Positions 1 to 7,361 of a DNA stretch of 12,666 nt are shown here, piece after piece. Position 1 is the stretch's first letter. Each line of letters starts with the position of its first letter. The DNA comes from Clostridia bacterium (GTDB taxonomy: Bacteria > Bacillota_A > Clostridia > Christensenellales > Aristaeellaceae): NCBI GenBank assembly GCA_900754775.1, contig CAAEDZ010000164.1, positions 1-12,666 of the forward strand. Reading direction: 5' to 3'. A model generated the notes under the pieces. It saw only the letters and a program-made list of their open reading frames with translations. It was not told the origin of the DNA and searched no databases. A program made the translations under genes and the position numbers.

Positions 1-190
1 AGTCGGCTATCGCGTTTTCAAAGGTGTCGATGATCTCGACCCCGAACCTTTGGGAATACTCCCTGGCGCGCTCCGGGATGATATCGCACACGTATACTTT
101 TTCAACATATGGATGTGCCTGAAACAAAGGTACAAAGTTGCGGGCAAAGTCGCCGCAGCCGATCATTGCAATCGTGATTTTTCCTGCCAT
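1..190 (-). CDS. Gfo/Idh/MocA-family oxidoreductase, N-terminal fragment (cut by window edge)
   Basis: Only the first 63 or so residues are inside the window; the gene continues to the left. The visible part is the start of a Rossmann fold: a short beta strand (KITIAMIGCGDFARNF) carrying a GxGxxA-like dinucleotide loop written GCGDFA, then a helix and a second strand (VEKVYVCDIIPERA) ending in an acidic residue, as expected for binding NAD(P)(H). Proteins of this family oxidise or reduce sugars, inositols and related compounds; the substrate cannot be told from this fragment. The start at 188-190 is favoured because an AAGGGAG ribosome site lies about nine bases upstream and a good promoter lies just beyond. 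It is transcribed away from the truncated nucleotidase and the repeat. A link to sugar metabolism fits the neighbourhood but is only inference. Confidence 0.8.
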   Translation of the reverse strand, partial: MAGKITIAMIGCGDFARNFVPLFQAHPYVEKVYVCDIIPERAREYSQRFGVEIIDTFENAIAD

Positions 191-221
191 ACTATTCAGC
201 TCCCTTCAAAAATGTACCTGC

Positions 222-250
222 ATTATACAGGCGCCCAGCCCTCGCGGCAA
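222..250 (-). promoter_or_regulatory. SigA-type promoter for the oxidoreductase gene
   Basis: Read on the minus strand, the sequence has TTGCCG (245-250) as a -35 box, a spacer of exactly 17 bp, and a perfect TATAAT -10 box (222-227). Transcription would begin near position 215 and give a leader of about 25 bases containing the ribosome site. This is the best promoter match in the window. From here to about 360 I see no gene. Confidence 0.7.
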
Positions 251-360
251 CGGTGAAAACAAATCAGTTCTATAACAAAACAAACCTTTCTGCCCGGGCG
301 AAAAGCGCTGTTGTTCAGAATCAAAATCCATCCTTGGGAAAAGATAATAAAAAGATTTAT

Positions 361-550
361 TCAGCTTGTCGAAAAAGCTCGCCTGCGGCGATTTTTCCGA
401 CAGAACGCGTTTCCCCTGCGCTTTCAGCGCGGCCGGGGAAACGCGCAGGGAAACCTTGCCGCGCAAGGCTTCCGAATCCACCGCACATGTCGCTGGATTC
501 GGATTTCACTCGGAGGGCTGCGGCCCTCCGAACCTCTCTGAAGGGTTTTG
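361..550 (+). repeat. Structured dispersed repeat, copy 1 (five hairpins)
   Basis: This non-coding block matches copy 2 (10083-10265, opposite strand). By hand alignment, about 93 bases (445-537) differ by four substitutions and two single-base gaps. Five hairpins can be read in order. (1) 368-383 with 387-401, A/T-rich outside and GC-rich at the loop, terminator-like on both strands. (2) 406-416 with 435-445, 11 bp, with an inner stem GCGCT/AGCGC. (3) 449-459 with 463-473, 11 bp with one A.C mismatch. (4) 472-480 with 494-502, 9 bp. (5) 510-518 with 523-531, 9 bp with a TGCG loop. The right boundary falls inside the nucleotidase reading frame near 550, and the stop codon of that gene lies inside the repeat. 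Boundaries are approximate. I do not recognise a named family; it could be a miniature mobile element, a REP/BOX-like repeat or a structured RNA. Confidence 0.8.
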
Positions 551-1351
551 GTCGATGGTATCCGTCTGCCCGATCAGCCGGCGGATGAAATCGGATTCGA
601 TGTCCGTGTCGATGCCGCTGTGGCTGTAGAGCACGATCAGGTCGGAGGCCGCGTCCATCTCCTCCTCGTAGTGCAGGCAGGTGTCGATCACGTTCGCAAA
701 GCAGATGCCCTCCCGGTTGGCGGGCACGTCCCACTTGGGGATGTTGGGGTTGCCGATGCCCATGACGGCCACCTTCACCCCGCCATAGTCAAAGACGCGG
801 TAGGAATCGTAGCCGTTCCAGGTAGCCCAGTCCCTGGCTTCGTCGGAGTTGGTGGCCGCGTCCAGATAATCGGCCATGGAGACCCATACCTCGTCCTCGC
901 CCTCGGCGGGGGGCGCGGTCAGGTCGGCCAGCTGCCGGGAGAGGATGTCCATGCCGTAGTTGTATTCATGGTTGCCGGTCACAAACAGGTCGTAGTCCAT
1001 CATGCGCAGCGCCTTCATGGCCGGGTCCTGCGCGTCGGGCTGGTAGAAGGCGTAGTAGTACGTCAGCGGCGTGCCCTGCACCAGGTCGCCGCAGTCGCCC
1101 AGGAACACGTTTTCGTACTGTGCGCGCTGCTCTTCGACGTAGGTGGCCACGCGCGTCAGCCCCCTTGCGTACTGGCCGGACTGGCTGACGTCCGCGGTGT
1201 AGTTGGTGGCGTAGAGCTGTCCATGGATGTCCGAGGTGCCCAGGAAGAGGATGTCCACCGTGTCGCCGGCCGCCTCGCCGAAGGCCCATACCGGCATGAG
1301 CAGACACAGAACCAGCAGGAGCGACAGCAGAGTTGCGCTTCGATGCTTCAT
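506..1351 (-). CDS. Secreted 5'-nucleotidase/metallophosphatase, 3'-truncated (likely pseudogene)
   Basis: The product is 281 aa. Residues 1 to about 27 are a Sec signal peptide without a lipobox cysteine, so the protein is exported. The rest is the calcineurin-like metallophosphatase half of the UshA/5'-nucleotidase family, which removes phosphate from nucleotides outside the membrane. Metal-site motifs are present in order: SDIHG (D41, H43), GDLVQGTP (D89), GNHEYNYG (N127, H128) and YSHSG (H244). The next family motif, GHxH, which supplies two metal-binding histidines, is missing, as is the whole C-terminal substrate-binding domain; intact relatives are usually 500 aa or more. After residue 267 the frame runs into the repeat at 361-550, which encodes the last 14 residues and the stop. 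The product is therefore probably inactive. The start at 1349-1351 precedes the signal peptide; a longer in-frame start at 1465 would lie upstream of the likely promoter. Confidence 0.82.
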   Translation of the reverse strand: MKHRSATLLSLLLVLCLLMPVWAFGEAAGDTVDILFLGTSDIHGQLYATNYTADVSQSGQYARGLTRVATYVEEQRAQYENVFLGDCGDLVQGTPLTYYYAFYQPDAQDPAMKALRMMDYDLFVTGNHEYNYGMDILSRQLADLTAPPAEGEDEVWVSMADYLDAATNSDEARDWATWNGYDSYRVFDYGGVKVAVMGIGNPNIPKWDVPANREGICFANVIDTCLHYEEEMDAASDLIVLYSHSGIDTDIESDFIRRLIGQTDTIDQNPSERFGGPQPSE

Positions 1352-1408
1352 GTTCACGACTCTTTTTTTTTCATGCGGCTGTACGTACGGGTCAAACACT
1401 GTAGTTTC

Positions 1409-1417
1409 ATTATACCA
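1409..1417 (-). promoter_or_regulatory. Extended -10 promoter for the truncated nucleotidase gene
   Basis: The minus strand reads TGGTATAAT, a perfect -10 hexamer with the extended TGn motif. The -35 position, 17 bp upstream, reads TTTTCT and is weak, as is tolerated with an extended -10. Transcription would start near 1402, about 50 bases before the start codon. Apart from this and a second candidate on the plus strand, I see nothing else in the 304-bp divergent gap 1352-1655. Confidence 0.5.
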
Positions 1418-1468
1418 TAGCGATTTGGCAAAGAAAACTTGTTTTGCATAAAATTTGGACGCCATTTT

Positions 1469-1477
1469 TGGTATATA
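1469..1477 (+). promoter_or_regulatory. Candidate promoter for the small secreted protein gene
   Basis: The plus strand reads TGGTATATA, an extended -10 box resembling the one serving the divergent gene. No convincing -35 box is visible 17 bp upstream. If it is used, the transcript would have a leader of about 170 bases, in which I find only small hairpins and no terminator-like structure. This is a weak call. Confidence 0.3.
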
Positions 1478-1655
1478 TGACAGAAAAATTCGACGGCGTC
1501 ATCAAAATCCCTGATGGATTGACAGCCCGCGTGCCCCGCGAGCGTCGTACATCATTTTCGTGTGCCGGAAAAAAGAGGAAATCCTTACGCCCGCCCGTTC
1601 GTTGTATGGATGACGGTTTTCCGCAAAACGGGAAAACAAAGGAGGCATTGGAAAG

Positions 1656-2222
1656 ATGAAAAGACGGATCTGCGCGCTTGTGGCGGCGCTGCTGCTCTTT
1701 GGCGCGGCGGCGTCGGCGGCCCCGGCCCCTCTGCCGGAGGGCATGACGTATCTGGCCGCGTGCCGGGTGGAGGGGGAGACCACCGAGGGCGTGACGTTTG
1801 CCGTGACGCAGGCGGCGTATGACGGGGCGTCTCTCACCCTCGAGGTGCTTCTGACGCCCAACGACGAGGACACGGCCCTCATGGACAACCAGGTGGAAGT
1901 GCCCCCGGAGGACAGCTGGTTCCTCCGGGAAAAGGAGAAGGCGGCCGCGCTGGGCGACAGGGTGCTGGGCGTGGCGTGCGACATCGCCGGCCTCACGGAC
2001 GAAAAGGGCAACAACCTCGCCATGGAATACCGGTGCACGCCTGCGCGCAGGGGCCGGACGATGACGTATACCTTCGAGGTCCCCCTCAAGAACGCGCCCG
2101 AATCGGCGCAGGTGGAGCTGTATTTCGGCGTCAACGAGGACCTGGGCTTCCGCTTCGAGCAGGACGCGCGCCTGCTGCTGCGCGTGCCGCTCCCCGCCCT
2201 CGTCCCCCTGACGGCGGACTGA
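1656..2222 (+). CDS. Small exported protein of unknown function (188 aa)
   Basis: The start is well supported by an AAAGGAGG ribosome site at about 1638-1645, ten bases upstream. Residues 1 to about 21 form a signal peptide: two arginines, a hydrophobic core (ICALVAALLLFGAAAS) and an AxA-type cleavage site, with no lipobox. The mature part, about 165 aa, alternates short hydrophobic stretches with acidic turns (for example VTFAVTQAAYDGASLTLEVL and VELYFGVNEDLGFRF), which suggests a beta-sandwich-like fold. Three cysteines occur (C36, C108, C127). I do not recognise a family with confidence; similar layouts occur in uncharacterised exported proteins of Clostridia. It is the only clear plus-strand gene in the window and is convergent with araD across a shared terminator. 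No enzymatic motif is visible and no function can be given. Confidence 0.75.
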   Translation: MKRRICALVAALLLFGAAASAAPAPLPEGMTYLAACRVEGETTEGVTFAVTQAAYDGASLTLEVLLTPNDEDTALMDNQVEVPPEDSWFLREKEKAAALGDRVLGVACDIAGLTDEKGNNLAMEYRCTPARRGRTMTYTFEVPLKNAPESAQVELYFGVNEDLGFRFEQDARLLLRVPLPALVPLTAD

Positions 2223-2225
2223 CGC

Positions 2226-2273
2226 AAAAACCCCCGCCTCCCGGCGCATCTGCGCGCACGGAGGCGGGGGCGT
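2226..2273. terminator. Bidirectional intrinsic terminator between the secreted protein gene and araD
   Basis: An 11-bp perfect GC-rich stem is formed by CCCCCGCCTCC (2231-2241) and GGAGGCGGGGG (2260-2270). On the minus strand it is followed by TTTTTGCG, so it ends the arabinose operon after araD. On the plus strand it is followed by CGTTTCG, a weaker U-tract, so it probably also ends the convergent plus-strand gene. Confidence 0.8.
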
Positions 2274-2288
2274 TTCGTACGGAAGGGT

Positions 2289-2984
2289 TTACCGCTGCCC
2301 GTAGTAGGCGTTGGGGCCGTGCTTGCGCTGGAAGTGCTTCTCCAGCACATGCGCGGGCGCGGGGGCGGCGTCGGGGTCGATCTGCACGGTGTAGAGGGCC
2401 ATGCGGGCGACCTCCTCCAGCACCACGGCATGGTACACGGCCTGCGCCGCGTCCTTGCCCCAGGCGAAGGGGCCGTGGTTGCGGCAGATCACGCCGGGCA
2501 CATGCACGGGGTTGATGTTTCGGGTCTGGAAGGTTTCCACGATGACCACGCCGGTGTTGTGCTCGTAGCCCGCATTGACCTCCTCGGGGGTCAGGCTGCG
2601 CGCGCAGGGCACGGGGCCGTGGAAGTAGTCGGCGTGGGTGGTGCCGTAGCAGGGGATGTCGCGCCCGGCCTGGGCCCAGCCCACCGCGTGCGGGCTGTGG
2701 GTGTGCACGATGCCGCCCAGCTCGGGAAACGCCTTGTAGAGCACCAGATGGGTCTTGGTGTCGGAGGAGGGGTTGAGGTTTCCTTCGACCACCTTGCCGT
2801 CCAGGGAGATCACGACCAGCTTGCCGGGGGTCAGGTCCTCATAGGACACGCCGGAGGGCTTGATGACCACCAGCCCCTTTTCCCGGTCGATGCCGGACAC
2901 ATTGCCCCACGTATAGGTGACAAGGCCGCGGCGGGGCAGTTCCATGTTGGCCTCATAGACGGCCTGTTTGAGAAATTCCAGCAT
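2289..2984 (-). CDS. araD: L-ribulose-5-phosphate 4-epimerase AraD
   Basis: This cytoplasmic zinc enzyme converts L-ribulose 5-phosphate to D-xylulose 5-phosphate, the last step of L-arabinose breakdown, by a retro-aldol mechanism of the class II aldolase family. The length of 231 aa equals the E. coli enzyme. All expected residues are visible, each shifted by one from E. coli numbering: zinc ligands D75 (SSDTKTH), H94 and H96 (IVHTHSPH) and H170 (NHGPFAWG), catalytic D119 (THADYF) and Y228 near the C-terminus (NAYYGQR). The phosphate-binding stretches GNVSG (27-31) and KPSGV (42-46) are also present. An AGGAGGC ribosome site sits just upstream of the ATG. The gene is last in the operon, 90 bp after araA, and is followed by an intrinsic terminator. 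Confidence 0.97.
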   Translation of the reverse strand: MLEFLKQAVYEANMELPRRGLVTYTWGNVSGIDREKGLVVIKPSGVSYEDLTPGKLVVISLDGKVVEGNLNPSSDTKTHLVLYKAFPELGGIVHTHSPHAVGWAQAGRDIPCYGTTHADYFHGPVPCARSLTPEEVNAGYEHNTGVVIVETFQTRNINPVHVPGVICRNHGPFAWGKDAAQAVYHAVVLEEVARMALYTVQIDPDAAPAPAHVLEKHFQRKHGPNAYYGQR

Positions 2985-3004
2985 AAAAGCCTCCTGCGAT
3001 GATT

Positions 3005-3052
3005 GTCCGGGCGGGCCGGCGGGGGGAAGGGCCCCGCCGACCTCGCCCGGAC
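3005..3052 (-). other. GC-rich intercistronic hairpin between araA and araD
   Basis: An outer 9-bp perfect stem (GTCCGGGCG at 3005-3013 with CGCCCGGAC at 3044-3052) encloses an inner 8-bp stem (3017-3024 with 3032-3039). No T-run follows it on the minus strand, so it is unlikely to be a terminator. It may protect the araA mRNA end or tune araD expression; that is inference. Confidence 0.6.
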
Positions 3053-3074
3053 GTGTAAAATGGGGCTGGAACCG

Positions 3075-4550
3075 TTATTTCAGCTTCCACGCGAGGTCGG
3101 AGAGGAACAGGTCATGCTCCAGCCCCTCCACGGTGGTGTCCTTGGTGATGTGCACGAACTCGATGTCCATCATGCGGGCCCAGTCGCGCATCTGCCCGGC
3201 GGTCACGTCGTAGCTGAGCACCGTGTGGTGCGCGCCGCCGGCGGTGATCCAGCAGGTCAGGCCGGCGGTGAGGTCGGGCATGGCGCGCCACATCACGCGG
3301 GCCACGGGCAGATTGGGCATGTCCATGATGGGCTTGACGCACTCGATGTCCTGGCAGATCAGGCGCAGGCGGCCGCCCATGTCGATGAGGCTGACGACGA
3401 TGGCCTTTCCGGCGTGGCCCTCAAAGACCAGACGGGCGGGCGGCTCGCGGTCGCCGATGCCCAGCGGATGCACCTCGATGCGGGGCTTTTCGGCCGCCAC
3501 CGAGGGGCAGACCTCCAGCATGTGCGCGCCCAGGCTGTACTCCTGGCCCTCGACCAGATGGTAGGTGTAGTCCTCCATGAAGGCGGTGCCGCCGGTCTGG
3601 CCCTCGCTCATGGCCTTGAGGATGGCGGTCATGGCGGCCACCTTCCAGTCGCCCTCGCCGCCGTAGCCGTAGCCCAGCGCCATCAGGTGCTGGCTGGCCA
3701 GACCCGGCAGCTGCTTCATGCCGTAGAGGTCCTGGAAGGTGTTGGAGAAGGCCTTGCAGCCCTCGGCGTCCAGCATCTTCTTCATGGCGATCTCCTCGCG
3801 CGCCTGATAGCGCACGGTTTCGAGGTCGTCGGTCGCAAAGTCGTAGGTGGCGCGGTAGAGGTTCATCAATTCGTCGATCTCCACGTCGGTGACGGCGTTC
3901 ATGTTTTCCACCAGCGTGCCCACGGGCCAGGTGTTGACCTGCCAGCCCAGCTTGGCCTGCACCTCGACCTTGTCGCCCTCGGTCACGGCCACCTCGCGCA
4001 TGTTGTCGCCGAAGCGCATCACCTTGAGCTGCTTGGAGAACGCCACGCCCACCGCGGCGCGCATCCAGTCGCCCAGCTGCCTGAGGACCTTTTCATCCTG
4101 CCAGTAGCCCGCGATCACCTTGCGCGGCATGCGCAGGCGGGCGGCGATGAACCCGTGCTCGCGGTCGCCGTGGGCGGCCTGGTTGAGGTTCATGAAGTCC
4201 ATGTCGATCTCCTCGTTGGGGATCTCGCGGTTGTACTGGGTGGCGAAGTGGCAGTAGGGCTTTTGCAGGTCCACAAAGCCGTTGATCCACATCTTGGAGG
4301 GGCTGAAGGTGTGGCACCAGGTGATGATGCCCGCGCAGGAGGGCTGATAGTTGGCCTCGCGCACCACGTCGGAGATCTCCTTCTGCGTCTTGGCGGTCAC
4401 CTTGTAGACCACCTTGCAGGGGAGCTTTCCGGACGCGTTCATCCAGTCGGCCATCTCGGCGGCGCGGCGGGCGACGGTTTCCAGCACTTCGGGGCCATAG
4501 AGGAACTGGCTGCCGACCACAAACCAGAATTCATACTGCTTCATGCTCAT
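3075..4550 (-). CDS. araA: L-arabinose isomerase AraA
   Basis: The enzyme interconverts L-arabinose and L-ribulose in the cytoplasm using a divalent metal, usually manganese, and is the first catabolic step. The 491-aa length is normal (about 500 aa in E. coli). Family landmarks run throughout: YEFWFVVGSQFLYGP (6-20), CHTFSPSKMWINGF (79-92), DMDFMNLNQAAHG (116-128), RFGDNMREVAVTEGDKV (179-195). The expected metal ligands are E299 (GGEGDWK), E326 (FMEDYTYH), H343 (LGAHMLEVCPS) and a histidine of the GGAHHT pair (441-442). The ATG at 4548-4550 is favoured because AAGGAAGGA lies about eight bases upstream; a second ATG two codons later is possible. It follows the kinase gene by 43 bp and precedes araD, so the three catabolic genes are very probably one transcript. 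Confidence 0.97.
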   Translation of the reverse strand: MSMKQYEFWFVVGSQFLYGPEVLETVARRAAEMADWMNASGKLPCKVVYKVTAKTQKEISDVVREANYQPSCAGIITWCHTFSPSKMWINGFVDLQKPYCHFATQYNREIPNEEIDMDFMNLNQAAHGDREHGFIAARLRMPRKVIAGYWQDEKVLRQLGDWMRAAVGVAFSKQLKVMRFGDNMREVAVTEGDKVEVQAKLGWQVNTWPVGTLVENMNAVTDVEIDELMNLYRATYDFATDDLETVRYQAREEIAMKKMLDAEGCKAFSNTFQDLYGMKQLPGLASQHLMALGYGYGGEGDWKVAAMTAILKAMSEGQTGGTAFMEDYTYHLVEGQEYSLGAHMLEVCPSVAAEKPRIEVHPLGIGDREPPARLVFEGHAGKAIVVSLIDMGGRLRLICQDIECVKPIMDMPNLPVARVMWRAMPDLTAGLTCWITAGGAHHTVLSYDVTAGQMRDWARMMDIEFVHITKDTTVEGLEHDLFLSDLAWKLK

Positions 4551-4573
4551 GGGGTTGTCCTTCCTTTCGGTAT

Positions 4574-4593
4574 GCGGGGAACGCGGCCCCCGC
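4574..4593 (-). other. Short intercistronic hairpin between the kinase gene and araA
   Basis: A 6-bp stem, GCGGGG (4574-4579) with CCCCGC (4588-4593), directly abuts the kinase stop codon at 4594-4596. There is no U-tract. It may be an mRNA end or spacing structure, but with only six pairs in GC-rich DNA it could be chance. Confidence 0.35.
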
Positions 4594-6192
4594 TTATTTC
4601 AGATGGGATACGGCGGCGCGCTCGGCCTCCAGCGCCTGCGTGAAGCGGCGCGTGTAGGCCTCGAAGCCCTCGTGGTCCGCCGGATCGGGATCGAGGGTGA
4701 TGCCGCTCGCGCCCGCGAACACCTTGTCTTTGAGGTAGGCTTCCAGCGTTTCGCCGGCCTCGCGGCGCACGCGGTAGGCCGCCAAAAGCGCCATGCCCCA
4801 GGGGCCGCCCTCGCCCGCGGTGGCCATCACCGAGACGGGCACGTTCAGCGCCCCGGCCAAAAGCTGCTGCGCGGTGCCGGGCGTCTTGAAGAAGCCGCCG
4901 TGGCCCAGCAGCGCATCCATGCGCACATGCTCGTCCGCCAGGATGTCCATGCCGATCTTCAGCGTCACGATCGCGCCGTACACCAGCGAGCGCGCCAGGT
5001 TGGCAAAGGAGAGGGCCGTGCCGGGCATGCGCACCATCATGGGCCGCCCCTCCTCCAGCCCCGTCACGGGCTCGCCGGAGAGGTACCCCACGTTGATCAG
5101 CCCGCCGCAGTCCTTCTGGCCCAGCATGGCGGTTTCAAACAGCGTGGTGTACACGTCGCCCTTGTTCATCGAAAGCCCCGCCGCCTGCGCAAAGCCGTAG
5201 AGCGCATCGGCCCAGGCGTTGATGTCGCTGGTGCAGTTGTTGCAGTGCACCATGGCCACGGGCCGCCCGGTGGGGGTGGTGACCATGTCGATTTCGGGAT
5301 AGACCTTGCTCAGCGGCTTTTCCAGCACCACCATGGCAAAGACCGACGTGCCCGCCGATACGTTGCCCGTGCGCTCGGCCACGCTGTTGGTGGCGGCCAT
5401 GCCGGTGCCCGCGTCGCCTTCCGGCGGGCACAGCGGCGCGCCCGCTTCCAGCGCGCCCGTGGGGTCCAGCAGCCGCGCGCCCGCCTCGGTCAGGCGCCCC
5501 GCGTCCTCGCCGGCGCCCAGCACCTCGGGCAAAATATCGCGCAGCTTCCACGGATAGCCCTTCGCCGCGATCTTCGCGTCAAACGCCGCGAGCATCCCCG
5601 CGTCATAGTCGCCGGTCTCGCTGTCGATGGGGAACATGCCCGACGCATCGCCCACGCCCAGCGCCTTCACGCCCGTCAGCTTCCAGTGCACATAGCCCGC
5701 CAGCGTGGTCAGGAAGGCGATGTCCTTCACGTGCTCCTCGCCGCTTAAAATGGCCTGATACAGGTGCGCGATGCTCCAGCGCTGGGGAATGTTGAAGGAA
5801 AACAGCGCCGTCAGCTCCTCCGCGGCCTTGGCGGTCATGGTGTTGCGCCAGGTGCGGAAGGGGGCCAGCTGGTTGCCCGCCGCGTCAAAGGGCAGGTAGC
5901 CGTGCATCATGGCCGAGACGCCCACGGCCTCCAGCCGCGCGAGGGGCTCGCCGCAGGCTTCCAGCGTGTTTTTGGCCAGGTCCGCGTATGCGTCCTGAAT
6001 GCCCGTCCATACATCGTCCAGATGATAGGTCCACACCCCGTCCTCCAGACGGTTTTCCCAGTCGTGCGCGCCCATGGCCACGGGCGCGTGATCCGGTCCG
6101 ATCAGCACCGCCTTGATGCGCGTGGAGCCCAGCTCAATGCCCAGCGCGCAGCGTCCCTCGCGGACCCATGCGGCTTGCTCCTGCTTTTGCAT
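4594..6192 (-). CDS. FGGY-family sugar kinase, probable L-ribulokinase (non-orthologous to E. coli AraB)
   Basis: FGGY kinases transfer phosphate from ATP to sugars. Lying between the transporter and araA, this one should phosphorylate L-ribulose to L-ribulose 5-phosphate. It has 532 aa. Family features: the N-terminal phosphate loop [11 protein letters not shown] (18-28, with Glu where many members have Asp), the sugar-side segment [11 protein letters not shown] (93-103), a probable catalytic Asp in [14 protein letters not shown] (D260), [13 protein letters not shown] (430-442) and the ATP-side [15 protein letters not shown] (459-473). The sequence looks closer to the xylulokinase-like COG1070 group than to classical AraB. 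Clostridium is known to use such a replacement ribulokinase, called AraK. The start at 6190-6192 has AAGGAGGG eight bases upstream; a longer open frame to 6576 would overlap the permease gene and is rejected. A D-xylulokinase is the main alternative. Confidence 0.88.
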   Translation of the reverse strand: MQKQEQAAWVREGRCALGIELGSTRIKAVLIGPDHAPVAMGAHDWENRLEDGVWTYHLDDVWTGIQDAYADLAKNTLEACGEPLARLEAVGVSAMMHGYLPFDAAGNQLAPFRTWRNTMTAKAAEELTALFSFNIPQRWSIAHLYQAILSGEEHVKDIAFLTTLAGYVHWKLTGVKALGVGDASGMFPIDSETGDYDAGMLAAFDAKIAAKGYPWKLRDILPEVLGAGEDAGRLTEAGARLLDPTGALEAGAPLCPPEGDAGTGMAATNSVAERTGNVSAGTSVFAMVVLEKPLSKVYPEIDMVTTPTGRPVAMVHCNNCTSDINAWADALYGFAQAAGLSMNKGDVYTTLFETAMLGQKDCGGLINVGYLSGEPVTGLEEGRPMMVRMPGTALSFANLARSLVYGAIVTLKIGMDILADEHVRMDALLGHGGFFKTPGTAQQLLAGALNVPVSVMATAGEGGPWGMALLAAYRVRREAGETLEAYLKDKVFAGASGITLDPDPADHEGFEAYTRRFTQALEAERAAVSHLK

Positions 6193-6272
6193 ATTCTGTT
6201 CCCTCCTTGAAAGATGGTTATCCCATGTGATATTCGATGGATGGCCCCGCGGTTCCTCTTTCACAGACAGAT

Positions 6273-6297
6273 CCCCTGCGGGACCTGCCCGCAGGGG
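6273..6297 (-). other. Intercistronic hairpin between the second permease gene and the kinase gene
   Basis: A perfect 10-bp stem, CCCCTGCGGG (6273-6282) with CCCGCAGGGG (6288-6297), has a five-base loop and no U-tract in either direction. It lies 18 bases after the permease stop codon in the 122-bp gap that separates transporter genes from catabolic genes. A role in mRNA processing or stability is plausible but unproven. I see no promoter in this gap. Confidence 0.55.
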
Positions 6298-6314
6298 CAT
6301 GAGGGGGCCGGGGA

Positions 6315-7361
6315 TCAGCTGCGGCGCGCCTTGACCTTGGCGAAGATCGCCTGCAGCACGATAAAGAAGCACAGCAGCAGCGCCGTGACCACGTTGGGCC
6401 AGGAGGAGCTGAGCTTGCCGTTGGTTTTGACCAGCGAGGAGATGGTGCCGTTGATGAGCACCCCGAAGAAGGAGCCGAACACGTTGCCCACGCCGCCGGT
6501 GAGGAGCGTGCCGCCGATAACGGCGGAGGAGATGGCGTCCATCTCCAGGCCCAGGGCCTGGCGGGTGGTGCCGCACATGGTGTTGAGCACGTAGCAGATG
6601 GCGCCGATGGAGGTGAGCACCGAGCAGAAGATGTGGGCGTTGAAGCGGGTGCGGCGCACGTCCAGGCCCATGAGGGCGGCGCTCTGCTGGTTGCCGCCCA
6701 CGGCGTAGAGGCTGCGGCCGAAGCGCGTGTAGCGCAGGATGAAGAAGGTGGCGATGAGCACCAGCAGGGCGATGATCACGTAGATGCTGACGTTGGGCAC
6801 CATGAGCTTGCCCTTTTTGTTCAGGTACGCGCCGATCTCAAAGGGCATGTTGAATTTCATCATGGACAGCTCCGTCATCAGGGAGCTGGAGGTGATGGAT
6901 ACCTGCTGGGTGGAGATCACGGCCGTCATGCCGCGGGCGAAGAACATGCCCGCCATGGTCACGATGAAGGGCTGGATGCCAAGGTACCCCACGCAATAGC
7001 CCTGAATGATGCCGAACACCACGCCGATGACCAGCATCAGCGGGATGAGCAGCTGGGCGGGCAGGCCCCAGGACTCCACGCCCACGGCCAGGAACATGCA
7101 CTCCATGGCGATCACCGCGCCCACGGAGATGTCGATGCCGCCGGTGATCATCACGGCGGTCATGCCGCAGGTCACGCAGATGAGGCCGGCGTTGTTCTTG
7201 AGGATGTCCAGGAAGGTTTGCAGCTTGGTAAAGCCCTTGTCCGCGTAGGCGATGCAGCCCGCGGCGTACATCACCACAAACAGGCCGATGGTCAGCAGCA
7301 GCAGAATGGTGTTGCTGTTCATGCTCTTCTTTTCTTTGACAGCAGGTTTGGCGTGAATCAT
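6315..7361 (-). CDS. yjfF: ABC sugar transporter permease, YjfF-like
   Basis: This 348-aa integral membrane protein is one of two permeases that form the import channel with the ATPase. It belongs to the ribose/galactofuranose permease family (BPD_transp_2). The first membrane segment is at about residues 18-38, with seven or more further hydrophobic segments. The ATPase-contact region [10 protein letters not shown] lies near residues 73-82, and family segments [16 protein letters not shown] and [15 protein letters not shown] are clear. The C-terminal part (GKLSSSWPN, then a long hydrophobic segment) resembles E. coli YjfF of the galactofuranose system. The symbol denotes homology; with arabinose genes beside it, arabinose is the likelier substrate. 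Its ATG overlaps the stop of the preceding permease gene by four bases (ATGA), which suggests translational coupling, and GGGAGG lies seven bases upstream. Confidence 0.9.
   Translation of the reverse strand: MIHAKPAVKEKKSMNSNTILLLLTIGLFVVMYAAGCIAYADKGFTKLQTFLDILKNNAGLICVTCGMTAVMITGGIDISVGAVIAMECMFLAVGVESWGLPAQLLIPLMLVIGVVFGIIQGYCVGYLGIQPFIVTMAGMFFARGMTAVISTQQVSITSSSLMTELSMMKFNMPFEIGAYLNKKGKLMVPNVSIYVIIALLVLIATFFILRYTRFGRSLYAVGGNQQSAALMGLDVRRTRFNAHIFCSVLTSIGAICYVLNTMCGTTRQALGLEMDAISSAVIGGTLLTGGVGNVFGSFFGVLINGTISSLVKTNGKLSSSWPNVVTALLLCFFIVLQAIFAKVKARRS

Noticed and set aside
1381..1388. GTACGTAC palindrome resembling the core of Bacillus AraR operators
   Set aside because: Only the 8-bp core matches and the flanking bases of the AraR site are absent. 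It lies upstream of the nucleotidase, not of arabinose genes, so it is likely chance.
1352..1465. Longer start for the nucleotidase at 1465
   Set aside because: It would lie upstream of the TGGTATAAT promoter and place extra residues before a normal signal peptide.
3003..4643. Long plus-strand open frame opposite araA (546 aa), and similar long frames at 548-1420, 4543-5748 and 8352-10319
   Set aside because: They are mirror images of well-supported minus-strand genes. The products are His/Ala/Gly/Val-rich with no recognisable domains, as expected opposite GC-rich codons.
6193..6576. Upstream in-frame extension of the kinase gene
   Set aside because: It would overlap the permease gene by about 260 bases and give an unrelated Arg/Gly-rich N-terminus. 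The ATG at 6190-6192 has a good ribosome site and begins just before the FGGY domain.
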